Below are positions 37,301-45,024 of a stretch of 64,000 nucleotides of DNA, one piece after another. The notes beneath the pieces were generated by a model. It was not told the DNA's origin, did not search any database, and was given only the letters and a program-made list of their open reading frames with translations. This DNA is from an uncultured Prevotella sp. (GTDB lineage Bacteria; Bacteroidota; Bacteroidia; Bacteroidales; Bacteroidaceae). A program made the position numbers and the translations under genes. Location of the stretch: positions 117,674 through 181,673 of the forward strand of contig ONGP01000001.1 in NCBI GenBank assembly GCA_900317405.1. Direction: 5' to 3'. Numbering within the stretch: position 1 is the stretch's first letter; every line of letters begins with the position of its first letter.

Positions 37301-37800
37301 ACAAGCCTTACATCATCAGTATGCCTAACAATGGTTCATACCCAGAGGCTTACAACCAGGCTGGTAAGGTGGCATTCTCTGCCGAAAATGTGACTGTACC
37401 CGTTTCGGATAATACCGCAATATGGACAGCCGACGGCACAATAGGAATGATGTCGACTTATCTACGCATAGAACCATCTGAGTATATCTATGCTCTGAAC
37501 GTAGGCAGTGCTACTGAAGGCTATGCCGAGGGTAGTGTATTCGTACAGAATCTACGAGAAGTGAAGCCATTTGAGGTATTTACCTTCCACGAGCAAAATC
37601 ACCACGAAGGTGCAGGAGCACGATTCATCAGCGTATCGAGTCTGTTTGGTGGCGAGGGCACTACTGGCATCATCGACGTGATGAAGAATGCTGAGTCTAA
37701 CGGCGAGACTTGGTACGATCTTAATGGTCGACGCCTGCAGAGCAAGCCTGTACGCAAGGGTGTTTATATCAAGAATGGCAAGAAGGTTGTAGTGAAATAA
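34336..37800 (+). CDS. BspA-like leucine-rich repeat surface protein
   Basis: About 1154 residues from MKKFIYTIIALLGILMPNNV; an ATG 6 bp earlier directly follows the BACON stop. Order: signal peptide; DUF285/BspA repeats (about 85-245, NTSEVTDMGQMFMECSELES, NTSKVTNMNNMFYRN, DTQNVTDMGYMFGMCENLTT); a chitobiase-C-like segment (about 255-350); a helical FIVAR-like stretch (about 355-430); LRR_5 repeats (about 445-800, YKVIEVGFEAFINCKHLTSL, TSIGSYAFCEVNNLNTITIP); a long beta-rich region; and a Prevotella-type tail (WYDLNGRRLQSKPVRKGVYI then KNGKKVVVK). Such proteins mediate adhesion to host or bacterial partners in oral relatives; here it is inferred. The LRR part is visibly more AT-rich than its flanks. 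Confidence 0.85.
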   Translation: MKKFIYTIIALLGILMPNNVWAEEIAGSEGTDYNEAYAVLVMSSGEDTGKSDAYLTLYYDNKKSEHNEGVVVDLDKMTESPEIMQSRQYLHSVIFDQSFADCRPTSTKYWFANCWVLKTISGLEYLNTSEVTDMGQMFMECSELESIDLSHFNTSKVTNMNNMFYRNMALTSLDLSSFDTQNVTDMGYMFGMCENLTTIYVSSNWTTATVTTGDAMFYECPKLVGGNGTTYDENHTDYSYAHIDRADQPGYFTYGESSGEKKEQVATPTWDFQNEMLVLSTETTDASIYYATANWENEAETDSIANTIDVSTRSTLYQNPLEITDNIIIKMIAAKEGMENSEVATFVYDYKSWRNLYDVIRYGVDVLEKAKDNANVEEGLLEELRWALNEGDMMYQRRAEMSNQEAKYFTDAIVNLCKKIEDQMSSESHQDGDTFTANTLEGTPLIFKIISEADKTCQVGNGIYNGTWGSMDIATAVDTAVVGKITIPEIANGYKVIEVGFEAFINCKHLTSLVIPNTVTKITHASLSHTGLTSITIPSSVTELDYDILHSCDNLESIIVEEGNPIYDSRENCNAIIETATTTLITGCRTSMVPEGITKIGSAAFIQCRGLKTISLPNTVTSIDTQAFNSGDLNYIELPNSLEYIGYGAFAGSQLTSIVLPASLKEIGYVAFCGISTLTSLVVDPNNTIFDSRDNCNAIIETATNKLVEGIGVSIIPSSVTSIGSYAFCEVNNLNTITIPSSITSIGEYAFYHVNLDTINSEIVSPFEITQNVFLESVYNNATLNVPVGSAEAYRNTPAWSNFRNVKEIGESTATATYENYVLTVEGETTMAQALEQVGGRNVVAKDIAAIVWNSSQAITRSDIEGFGNPNLLIYVQTDSLAPEGVNNVVINGKAKSITLVDAESNNNFYVPMAFTAESISYTREFKQTTEKDVSRGWEGIALPFTVQKFTHESHGDIAPFGNDASIFHFWLHQMTDKGMVNATTIEANKPYIISMPNNGSYPEAYNQAGKVAFSAENVTVPVSDNTAIWTADGTIGMMSTYLRIEPSEYIYALNVGSATEGYAEGSVFVQNLREVKPFEVFTFHEQNHHEGAGARFISVSSLFGGEGTTGIIDVMKNAESNGETWYDLNGRRLQSKPVRKGVYIKNGKKVVVK

Positions 37801-37828
37801 ATTATAACGAATTTTACTAAAACTACTC

Positions 37829-38068
37829 AACATCTCATCCAACTGGCCCGAAAGCCTTATGTGCAAAGGGTTTGCGTTGGGTGAGATGTTTGTTAAACTA
37901 CTCAACAACACCTCACTTAACTACTCACTCGACACCTCACTTTTCTTGTCAGTCGGCAATTAAGAAAAAAGTGAGGTGTTCTTGAGATGTTGAGTGAGGT
38001 GTTTGCAAAACATCTCACTTGGTTGAAACGCTTTGTGGCAAAGGGTTTCAGAGCATTTGAGTGAGATG
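37829..38068. repeat. Array of three related inverted repeats (REP-like)
   Basis: Unit 1: AACATCTCATCCAAC (37829-37843) pairs with GTTGGGTGAGATGTT (37876-37890), 14 of 15. Unit 2: ACACCTCACTTTT (37932-37944) pairs with AAAAGTGAGGTGT (37967-37979), 13 of 13. Unit 3: CATCTCACT (38011-38019) pairs with AGTGAGATG (38060-38068), with an inner stem GAAACGCTTTG/CAAAGGGTTTC (38025-38049). Units 1 and 3 share GCAAAGGGTTT in the loop. Loose extra copies of GAGATGTT and ACCTCAC lie between the units. Confidence 0.75.
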
Positions 38069-38161
38069 TGGAGATGTTTTTGCGAAAAACGACAATTCAT
38101 CGCAAACGAAGCGGCATTGCCGAGCGGCATAGCCGCCAGATGTCGCCAGTACTTACGTTAG

Positions 38162-38219
38162 CGTACTGCAGTACGTCCCAGGCCGTACTCGAGTACGCCC
38201 GGCAGAGTACTGGAGTACG
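38162..38219. repeat. Three GTAC palindromes at 22-bp spacing
   Basis: CGTACTGCAGTACG (38162-38175) and CGTACTCGAGTACG (38184-38197) are perfect 14-bp palindromes; AGTACTGGAGTACG (38206-38219) is an imperfect third. Their starts are exactly 22 bp apart. Another half (CCAGTACTTACG) lies just before. Confidence 0.75.
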
Positions 38220-38230
38220 CAGTAAGGAAA

Positions 38231-38260
38231 CTGCCAGCTCCCATTAAAGGGAACTGGCAG
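38231..38260 (-). terminator. Terminator hairpin after the M1-like peptidase gene
   Basis: CTGCCAGCTCCC (38231-38242) and GGGAACTGGCAG (38249-38260) pair over 12 bp with one mismatch around ATTAAA. On the minus strand TTTCCTT follows the stem, so it fits the peptidase gene that ends at 38289. Confidence 0.6.
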
Positions 38261-38288
38261 CTATTGGCTAGGGCCTATCGCAGAAGAA

Positions 38289-40796
38289 CTACTTCTTTTT
38301 CTTAGTAGTCTTCTTCTTAGTAGTAGTTGTTGGTTCGGGCTTTGGAGTCTTGTCTACGTATGGCACCTGATTCATCAGCACCCAAGCACTCTCGTAAACG
38401 TAGTTCTTAAGGTTGGCTGGGTAATCAGTACTCTCGGCCAGGAACTTCTGGATTTCCGTCTTAGCCTCAGCACTGCGGTGATTAGAAATCAGAGTGCGAG
38501 TCCAGCGACCTGGGAATGCAAGACTGTTAGTTTTCTGAATTTCTGGCAAGGCCTTCAGTCCCTCAACCAGATATACGTTGCTCTGTGGCTCAAATACGTC
38601 TGAGTTAAGCAGGCGCAGGGCATTCAGCACCCAACTCTCGTTTACACGATTCTCGGCCTTAAGCAGATCTTTGAACACCTCCTCGCGAGCTGATGCAATG
38701 GGATGTGTGGCCTTGCTCACAAAGTCGAACTCCTGGCGTAACTCCTCATTGCCAGAGTTGATGATACGATTGCGCTCCTTATCAAGGATGGCCTGACGAC
38801 GGTCTGGACGGGTGATGGCCAGACGGTAGGCTATCTCCATATAGTCGTGCTCATCCAGCACGTCCTCATCATGACGGTCGAGAATAGTCTGCAACTTATC
38901 CAGTACTTCAGGCGAGATGGCACTTGTGCCAAGCTTGCGCAGTACCAACTGACGGCACTCCTTGGTCTTGTTCTCACCCAGCAAGTCCATAATCACCAGT
39001 TCGAGGGTGTAACGCTGCTGCAAGGTAAGGTCTGAGGCAATCTTATGCATCTGATTGATGGCAGTCTCCATAATCAGCGGATTCTTCTCGCGGCCCAGGA
39101 AGCGGAACAGCTCGCCAAAGTGCGATGGGGCCAGTTTGCCCTGCAGATAGTTATCGTGGATAAGATTAAGCAGAGTATAACGGTTCAAATCGTTGCGAGT
39201 GATGATAAGACGTGTGGGCAGAGTCTGAACATAATGGTCATCGAGTGTGAATCGACCATATCCGCGACCATCCTGATTGGGAACGATAAAGGCTGGAGCG
39301 CCTCCAGAATACTTGAATGTCATAGTAGGCTGTTGCATGTCAACCTTGATGGTCTGCGACTTACCAAGATTGCTGATAACCTTCATCTCGAACTTCTGTC
39401 GCCAACAAAGACCGCGTCCGTATGGGTCGCTCTGCGAAACGACTACATTGCCATTCTGATATGTGCATGTGATTACAGGCATTCCCTTCTGCTTAACCCA
39501 TACATCGCTGAACTGACGAACAACAGCACCCGACACTTGCTTATCGAGTGTCTCTACGATCTGGTCCCAACTAATCTTGCCCATATAGTGGTCGCGCAAG
39601 CACTGCTGCAGGCCCTTCTGCATAGCCTCGGCACCCATCTCATCCTCCATCATACGCATCATCACAGGACCCTTGCAGTAGTTAATGTGGTCGTAGAGCA
39701 GTACTGGGTCGTGAGGATCAGTAAACTCGCCAGCTAGTGGGTGTGTAGCCTCAGTGCGATCGAGAGCCATCGATCCACGCATATAGGTATTGATAAAGTT
39801 TACCTCTACCTCCTCCTTCTTATACTGGCTACGAGATATCTTGGCTGCCATAAAGTTGGCCAAAAGCTCCTTAGCCCAAGGCTCCTCTACGTCGACGATA
39901 GTGCCAAACCAGATGTGTGATGTCTCGTGGGCGATAAGCTCTGTACGCTTAAGCAGGTCTTCCTTCGAAGGTTTCTTGCCAAGGAAGATGGCCTTATCGC
40001 TCAGGGCGATAGAACCACGACGCTCTAGTCCGCCAAGTTCCAAGCTAGGTAGGATATAGATGACGCACTCCTTCTCGTATGGGTTGCCAATACCAGTATA
40101 GCCTTCCATCCACTTCATCGACTTGGCTACCTCCTGGAACACCTGGTCTACCTGAGCCACCTTGGCAGGATCGGTCTCAGAATAGAGCACACGCATGTTG
40201 CGACCATCAATATCAGAAGTCTTCTCTTCGAACTTGCCTGCAACAAACAGATAGCTTGCAGGAGCTAGTTTTTCAGAAAAGTCAACGGTTACAAACTTCC
40301 ATCCAGCAGGAGCATTGAAGTTGGTTTGGAACTGAGCTCGCATGTCGGCATCGTCGAAACATGGGAAAAGAGCACGTCCTTCATCGGCTTGAACCTGTGT
40401 GTAAACCACATTACCAGTACGAGCCAAGGCCTTCTCCTGACTAGTAAAGTCGATAACAACCTTGTTGGTAGTTCCTGCCTTAAACATCTTAGCAGGGATG
40501 ATTATCTGATCGTTCACCACCTTTACGTTGGCCTTCTTTGCCTTTTTCTTGTTGGCTTTATACACCGTCACAGAGCCTGGAGTGCCCTGAAAATCGAGCG
40601 CAACATCCTGCTTTGTTCTCAAGTCGAAAGTGATTACAGCCTGTCCAGATACCTTATCCGATGGATTTTCTGGAATATTAAACGTAAGCTGATAAAGTAT
40701 CCCGTTTATATTGCCCTTACGATTGTCAGCCTGGGCACTAACACTAAGCGCAACAAGGCTTAGTACCAATACTAATAGACCTTTTACCTTTTTCAT
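38289..40796 (-). CDS. M1-family (aminopeptidase N-like) metallopeptidase with shortened zinc-site spacing
   Basis: 835 residues from the chosen ATG at 40796 (MKKVKGLLVLVLSLVALSVSAQ, signal peptide); ATG at 40808 is also possible, and the frame is open to 40853. An N-terminal beta domain is followed by GGLERRGSIAL (where most M1 enzymes have GAMEN) and the zinc motif HETSH, then WAKELLANFMAAK with the third ligand Glu. Only 15 residues separate HETSH from that Glu, against 18 in canonical M1 enzymes. The C-terminal half is helical ARM-like. The last 15 residues are Thr/Lys-rich (TTTTKKKTTKKKK). Probably a periplasmic peptidase degrading peptides; activity needs testing because of the altered site. 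Confidence 0.85.
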   Translation of the reverse strand: MKKVKGLLVLVLSLVALSVSAQADNRKGNINGILYQLTFNIPENPSDKVSGQAVITFDLRTKQDVALDFQGTPGSVTVYKANKKKAKKANVKVVNDQIIIPAKMFKAGTTNKVVIDFTSQEKALARTGNVVYTQVQADEGRALFPCFDDADMRAQFQTNFNAPAGWKFVTVDFSEKLAPASYLFVAGKFEEKTSDIDGRNMRVLYSETDPAKVAQVDQVFQEVAKSMKWMEGYTGIGNPYEKECVIYILPSLELGGLERRGSIALSDKAIFLGKKPSKEDLLKRTELIAHETSHIWFGTIVDVEEPWAKELLANFMAAKISRSQYKKEEVEVNFINTYMRGSMALDRTEATHPLAGEFTDPHDPVLLYDHINYCKGPVMMRMMEDEMGAEAMQKGLQQCLRDHYMGKISWDQIVETLDKQVSGAVVRQFSDVWVKQKGMPVITCTYQNGNVVVSQSDPYGRGLCWRQKFEMKVISNLGKSQTIKVDMQQPTMTFKYSGGAPAFIVPNQDGRGYGRFTLDDHYVQTLPTRLIITRNDLNRYTLLNLIHDNYLQGKLAPSHFGELFRFLGREKNPLIMETAINQMHKIASDLTLQQRYTLELVIMDLLGENKTKECRQLVLRKLGTSAISPEVLDKLQTILDRHDEDVLDEHDYMEIAYRLAITRPDRRQAILDKERNRIINSGNEELRQEFDFVSKATHPIASAREEVFKDLLKAENRVNESWVLNALRLLNSDVFEPQSNVYLVEGLKALPEIQKTNSLAFPGRWTRTLISNHRSAEAKTEIQKFLAESTDYPANLKNYVYESAWVLMNQVPYVDKTPKPEPTTTTKKKTTKKKK

Positions 40797-40853
40797 GTAC
40801 ACATTCATTTTGATTTCTGTTTGCAAATATAAACAAAAAACGGCGAACTGCAA

Positions 40854-42188
40854 TCATAATAACCAAATATTTTTATCTTGTGGGCAAAAAAGCCGCATTT
40901 GTCTACCTGTTGACGGATGAATAAAGGCTATCGATTCTGCCTGCAGATATAGTCGGTCGGCCTTGTGTCCATACAGTTCATCGCCCACAATCGGGCAACA
41001 TAATCCCTCATAATGCGCGCAATGCATACGCAACTGGTGAGTTCGGCCTGTATGGGGGTAGAGAGCGAGTTTAACAAAGGCCTTGCCGTTGTGAATTACG
41101 CGCCCTATCACCCTGTATTCTGTGATAGCCCGCTTGCCGTGCTCATGATCTACTATCTGTCGAGGACGATTTATTGGATCGCTGTTTAGAGGTAGATCTA
41201 TAACGCCATGATCTGTTAAAATTTCACCTTCGACTATCGCCACATATTTCTTTTTAACGGTTCGAGCGGCAAACTGGTCCTGCAGATGGTGATAGGCCTC
41301 AGCAGTCTTTGCCACAAGCATAATGCCCGATGTAAGCAGGTCGAGACGATGAGGGAGCATAGACTCTGGCCATCGCTCCTTGGCCCAAGTGGCTACAGAG
41401 TAATCATCGGCCTTACCAGGAACACTTAGCATGCCTGATGGCTTGTAAACTGCGGCGATAGCATCATCCTCATAGATTATCTCTATGCCATGATGCAAGA
41501 AACCAGACTGTTCTGGGTCTGGATCTACATCGAGTCCCTGCAACATCCAAGTGAGCACAGGTTTACATTTACCTCGACAAGCTGGATAGAACTCGCCATG
41601 ATGACGAATCTCGCTAGCAGGCGATGCTCCCCACCAGAATTCGGCCATACAAACGGGCTTAAGTTGGTGCTGATAGGCATATTGCAAAAGTTTTGGAGCA
41701 CAGCAGTCGCCTGTACCCCCTGGAGGTAAGGGGAATTTCTTCTGTATCATGGGATTCTGGTGATAGTCGCGCCAAATCTCCACGAGGTCGCGAGTATCAC
41801 CATTGGCATTAAGCATACGATATTGACGGAAAAGCCATAGTTGAAGGTCTTGCGACATCTCTTTATGATTCGGCGAAGCCATAATCTCGCGCTCTTTCTG
41901 TTTGAAGTAGCCATCAGGCTGCTGGGCATCGAAAACTGGGGGGACAAAGTATTCCCAATCATTTCGCCCACAGAGCAATCCTGAATATGCGGCAAGAAAT
42001 CCCAGTGATCCTTCAGAGTCTTCTGCCACCAACACACCAAACATCTTGCCCTCTAAGGGACAGATCCTTTTAATCTCCTTCTTAACTTCATCGCAGGCCA
42101 ACAAGCACAATGGATGAGGTTCGTAGCAGAAAGGCCAAGTGAACCGTTCTGGTTTTGCTATGTTGGTATGCAGAGGGTGGAGCCTCAT
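40854..42188 (-). CDS. RluA-family pseudouridine synthase with N-terminal extension
   Basis: 444 residues. The C-terminal half (from about 225) is an RluA-type synthase: EIIYEDDAIAAVYKPSGMLS, catalytic Asp in MLPHRLDLLTSGIMLVAKT, KKKYVAIVEGE, and PHTGRTHQLRMHCAHYEGLC. The N-terminal 215 residues (with PPGGTGDCCAPKLLQYAYQH and MAEFWWGASPASEIRHHGEF) form a separate domain found in a known long subgroup of RluA-like enzymes; its role is not known to me. It isomerises uridine in a structural RNA; whether 23S rRNA or tRNA cannot be told. Its ATG overlaps the pyridoxal-kinase TGA (ATGA). Confidence 0.9.
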   Translation of the reverse strand: MRLHPLHTNIAKPERFTWPFCYEPHPLCLLACDEVKKEIKRICPLEGKMFGVLVAEDSEGSLGFLAAYSGLLCGRNDWEYFVPPVFDAQQPDGYFKQKEREIMASPNHKEMSQDLQLWLFRQYRMLNANGDTRDLVEIWRDYHQNPMIQKKFPLPPGGTGDCCAPKLLQYAYQHQLKPVCMAEFWWGASPASEIRHHGEFYPACRGKCKPVLTWMLQGLDVDPDPEQSGFLHHGIEIIYEDDAIAAVYKPSGMLSVPGKADDYSVATWAKERWPESMLPHRLDLLTSGIMLVAKTAEAYHHLQDQFAARTVKKKYVAIVEGEILTDHGVIDLPLNSDPINRPRQIVDHEHGKRAITEYRVIGRVIHNGKAFVKLALYPHTGRTHQLRMHCAHYEGLCCPIVGDELYGHKADRLYLQAESIAFIHPSTGRQMRLFCPQDKNIWLL

Positions 42189-42997
42189 AGCAGATCAAGG
42201 CATTTTTCTACAGGGATACCACGATTCTTGTCATCTGTATCCTTATATCGCTCAATCATGCGGAACACGGTATCCATAGCGGTACGAGTGCTAGTCTTAA
42301 GACTCTCGCCATTTAGAAGATGACCAATAAGCACGGCCGAGAAGATATCGCCCGTACCATGGAACAATCCTGGTATCTCGTGATATTCCAAGTGAAAATA
42401 GCTATCGTCGAAGTGATTATAGCCCACCACAGCATTGCGTCCGTCGACCTTACAACTGGTTATCAGAGCCGACTTTGTGCCAATCTTGCGCAGGTCGTCG
42501 AGCAGGTCGCCAGCCTCTTCCCAACTTATGCCTTCCATCTTAATGGGAGTATCGGTAAGATAGCAAGCCTCTGTATAATTAGGAAAGGTGAGATGAGCCA
42601 CAGATACCATCTCGCGCATCAGTTCTACCTGACGTTCGGTCATTCCGTTATATAGTCGTCCGCCATCGCCAAGGATTGGGTCGACAAAGACTGTTGTGCC
42701 CTGTTCGCCCTGCTCTTTGCAGTATCCTGCCACCAACTTGGCCTGTTCGTCGCTGAACATCAATCCTGTACAGATGGCATCGAAACTGAACCCAAGATCC
42801 TTCCATACAGGTAGTGTTCCACGTATATATTCAGTTGTATCCTGGATATTGAACTTACCATAATCAAGTGTGTTAGACACAAGTGCAGTAGGCAAACTGT
42901 AGGTTGGAATGCCCAAGTAGGACAGAATAGGAAGCATAGCGCCCATGCCTACTTTTCCGTAGCCCACAACGTCGTTAATTAACAATATCTGTTTCAT
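42185..42997 (-). CDS. pdxY: Pyridoxal/pyridoxamine kinase
   Basis: 270 residues, PfkB-like kinase fold. The start MKQILLINDVVGYGKVGMGA, the segment LPTALVSNTLDYGKFNIQDT, FVDPILGDGGRLYNG and the phosphate-binding/catalytic FHGTGDIFSAVLIGHLLNGE are typical of PdxK/PdxY enzymes, which phosphorylate pyridoxal to PLP in the vitamin B6 salvage pathway. Cytoplasmic. It shares a 4-bp overlap with the RluA-like gene and is divergent from the helicase gene. PdxK versus PdxY naming is uncertain. Confidence 0.88.
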   Translation of the reverse strand: MKQILLINDVVGYGKVGMGAMLPILSYLGIPTYSLPTALVSNTLDYGKFNIQDTTEYIRGTLPVWKDLGFSFDAICTGLMFSDEQAKLVAGYCKEQGEQGTTVFVDPILGDGGRLYNGMTERQVELMREMVSVAHLTFPNYTEACYLTDTPIKMEGISWEEAGDLLDDLRKIGTKSALITSCKVDGRNAVVGYNHFDDSYFHLEYHEIPGLFHGTGDIFSAVLIGHLLNGESLKTSTRTAMDTVFRMIERYKDTDDKNRGIPVEKCLDLL

Positions 42998-43006
42998 TTC
43001 GGCTGC

Positions 43007-43014
43007 AAAGGTAC
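43007..43014 (-). promoter_or_regulatory. Candidate promoter (-7 box) of the pyridoxal-kinase operon
   Basis: The minus strand reads TACCTTTG followed by CAGCCG, 9 bp before the ATG, implying an almost leaderless mRNA. Confidence 0.5.
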
Positions 43015-43056
43015 TACTTTTTTAAATAAGGTGGTAAGAGTTTCGCAGATTTTTTG

Positions 43057-43064
43057 TAATTTTG
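43057..43064 (+). promoter_or_regulatory. Candidate promoter (-7 box) of the helicase gene
   Basis: TAATTTTG followed by CAGCCAC, 11 bp before the ATG at 43076. It supports the short start, since an earlier in-frame ATG at 43031 would lie upstream of the promoter. Confidence 0.55.
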
Positions 43065-43075
43065 CAGCCACTTTT

Positions 43076-44971
43076 ATGAATAATCAAATTGAATCGCCTA
43101 TATTGGCGCTACAGAAACAGAGGCAACTGCTCCAGATGGAGTACGAAGCCGAGAAAGAGGAATTTCGCGAGCAGACTGAGAAGATGGGACTGCAGCGAAA
43201 GATAAAACGTGGTGACGTATGGTTTCCGCTCACCATCGGAAAGATATACTTCAATTCGCTGAACCAGAAGGTGATAGAGGTATATCGTGAGGCCGAAGAA
43301 GAAGAGGTAGAACATAATTTCGAATACGGCAAACCTGTCGTATTCTTCAGCGTAGATATCGAGAATAAGATCAGCTATTTCAAACTGACGGCAACAGTAA
43401 GCTATGTAGACGGCAACAGAATGGTAATCTGTGTGCCTGACGGCATTGGACTCATCGAGATCCAAAACACACTGAAACTTGGTGTACAACTATTCTTCGA
43501 CGAGACGAGCTACAAGATGATGTTTGCCGCTCTCGACAAGGTTATCAGCGCCAAAGGCCGATTGGCTTATCTGCGCGACCTATTTTATAATAAGGTGAAA
43601 GCAGAGACTTTCAACTTTAATTCCCTACACTTTCCCTACCTCAACGCCACTCAGGAGGATGCTGTAAACAAGGTGCTGAGAGCCAAGGATGTAGCCATCG
43701 TTCATGGACCTCCAGGAACAGGAAAGACGACAACACTAGTAGAAGCCATCTACGAAACATTGCGACGCGAAAGCCAGGTATTGGTTTGCGCACAGAGCAA
43801 TATGGCCGTAGACTGGATATCAGAGAAGTTGGTTGACCGTGGTGTAAACGTATTAAGAATAGGTAATCCCACGCGCGTGAACGACAAGATGCTATCGTTT
43901 ACATACGAACGTCGTTTCGAGGCGCATCCAGACTACGAGATGCTATGGGCACTACGAAAGGCTATTCGTGAGGTAAGAGCCAATCGAAAGAAAGGCGACC
44001 AGAAGTTTCATCAGAAGGTAGAACGACTGAAGGAACGCGCTACAGAACTAGAACTGCGCATAAAGAACGACCTGTTTAGTGAGGCACGAGTGATAGCTTG
44101 CACACTGGTAGGTTCAACAAGTCATCTGCTAGATGGTCAGAAGTATGGCACACTTTTCATCGACGAAGCCGCACAAGCCCTCGAAGCCGCATGCTGGATA
44201 CCAATCCGCAGAGTGTCGAGAGTAATACTAGCTGGCGACCACTGCCAGCTACCTCCAACCGTAAAGTGCTACGAGGCGCTAAAGGCAGGACTGGGCAAAA
44301 CACTGATGGAGCGCATAGTAGACAACAAGCCCGAAGTGGTGACGCTACTAAAGATGCAGTATCGTATGAACGAGGAGATAATGCGATTCTCGAGCGACTG
44401 GTTCTACAACAATCAGGTAGAGAGCGCTCCTGACGTAAAGTATCGCAGCATTCTCGATCTGGATATCCCAATGTCATGGATAGATACATCACAGTTCGAC
44501 TTCCCTGAGGATAGCGGAATATCGTTCAAGGAGGAGTTTGTGGGCGAGAGTTTCGGTCGTATCAACAAGGCCGAGGCTGAGCTAACCATGCTTGCTTTGC
44601 AACAATACTTCGAGAAGATAGGTAAGGAGCGAATACTGAACGAGCGCATAGATGTGGGCGTAATATCGCCTTATCGCGCCCAAGTACAGTATCTGCGCCA
44701 GCAACTTAAGAAGCGCGAATTCTTCAAGCCCTATCGCGGGCTTATAAGTGTAAACACCGTCGACGGATTCCAAGGTCAGGAACGCGACATAATAATGATT
44801 TCGCTAGTACGATCTAACGATGACGGACAGATAGGTTTCTTGCGCGATTTGCGACGTATGAATGTGGCAATAACCCGCGCCCGCATGAAGCTTATTATAC
44901 TTGGCGATGGCTCTACCCTGACTCGCCATCCGTTCTATAAGAAGTTGTACGAATATATCGAAGCGCTCTAA
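43076..44971 (+). CDS. SF1 (UPF1/IGHMBP2-like) DNA/RNA helicase
   Basis: 631 residues from ATG 43076. An N-terminal beta-barrel-like domain (about 20-150) precedes the helicase core: Walker A in VHGPPGTGKTTTLVEAIYET (about 210), motif Ia AQSNMAVDWISEKL, Walker B/motif II LFIDEAAQALEAACW, motif III LAGDHCQLPPTVK, motif IV-like LKMQYRMNEEIMRFSS, motif V VNTVDGFQGQERDIIMISLV and motif VI LRRMNVAITRARMKLII. This is the UPF1-like SF1B family, which translocates 5'-3' on nucleic acid. Common in Bacteroidota; the cellular task is unknown. Single gene between two divergent/independent promoters. Confidence 0.93.
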   Translation: MNNQIESPILALQKQRQLLQMEYEAEKEEFREQTEKMGLQRKIKRGDVWFPLTIGKIYFNSLNQKVIEVYREAEEEEVEHNFEYGKPVVFFSVDIENKISYFKLTATVSYVDGNRMVICVPDGIGLIEIQNTLKLGVQLFFDETSYKMMFAALDKVISAKGRLAYLRDLFYNKVKAETFNFNSLHFPYLNATQEDAVNKVLRAKDVAIVHGPPGTGKTTTLVEAIYETLRRESQVLVCAQSNMAVDWISEKLVDRGVNVLRIGNPTRVNDKMLSFTYERRFEAHPDYEMLWALRKAIREVRANRKKGDQKFHQKVERLKERATELELRIKNDLFSEARVIACTLVGSTSHLLDGQKYGTLFIDEAAQALEAACWIPIRRVSRVILAGDHCQLPPTVKCYEALKAGLGKTLMERIVDNKPEVVTLLKMQYRMNEEIMRFSSDWFYNNQVESAPDVKYRSILDLDIPMSWIDTSQFDFPEDSGISFKEEFVGESFGRINKAEAELTMLALQQYFEKIGKERILNERIDVGVISPYRAQVQYLRQQLKKREFFKPYRGLISVNTVDGFQGQERDIIMISLVRSNDDGQIGFLRDLRRMNVAITRARMKLIILGDGSTLTRHPFYKKLYEYIEAL

Positions 44972-44987
44972 AAAAACTTTATAAATG

Positions 44988-45019
44988 TTTGTGAGTTTCG
45001 TAAAAATATATTAATTTTG
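44988..45019 (+). promoter_or_regulatory. Promoter of the GNAT-MgtC operon
   Basis: TTTG (44988-44991), 20 bp, then TAATTTTG (45012-45019) and CAGCG. The ATG is at 45025, only 5 bp after the -7 box, so the mRNA is probably leaderless or nearly so. Confidence 0.65.
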
Positions 45020-45024
45020 CAGCG

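Larger units (their letters stand above)
37801..38288. other. Gene-free stretch with hairpin array and palindromes
   Basis: 488 bp between convergent genes. No convincing coding sequence. It holds three large inverted repeats built from related arms (37829-38068), GC-rich mini-hairpins (CGGCATTGCCG and CGGCATAGCCG, 38112-38135), three evenly spaced GTAC palindromes (38162-38219) and a terminator hairpin (38231-38260). Confidence 0.7.

Noticed and set aside
37829-38068. CRISPR array
   Set aside because: Repeats are long palindromes of unequal length with no regular spacers, and no cas genes are in the window.
43031-43075. Longer start for the helicase gene
   Set aside because: The extra 15 codons lie over the -7 box at 43057-43064 and are not helicase-like.
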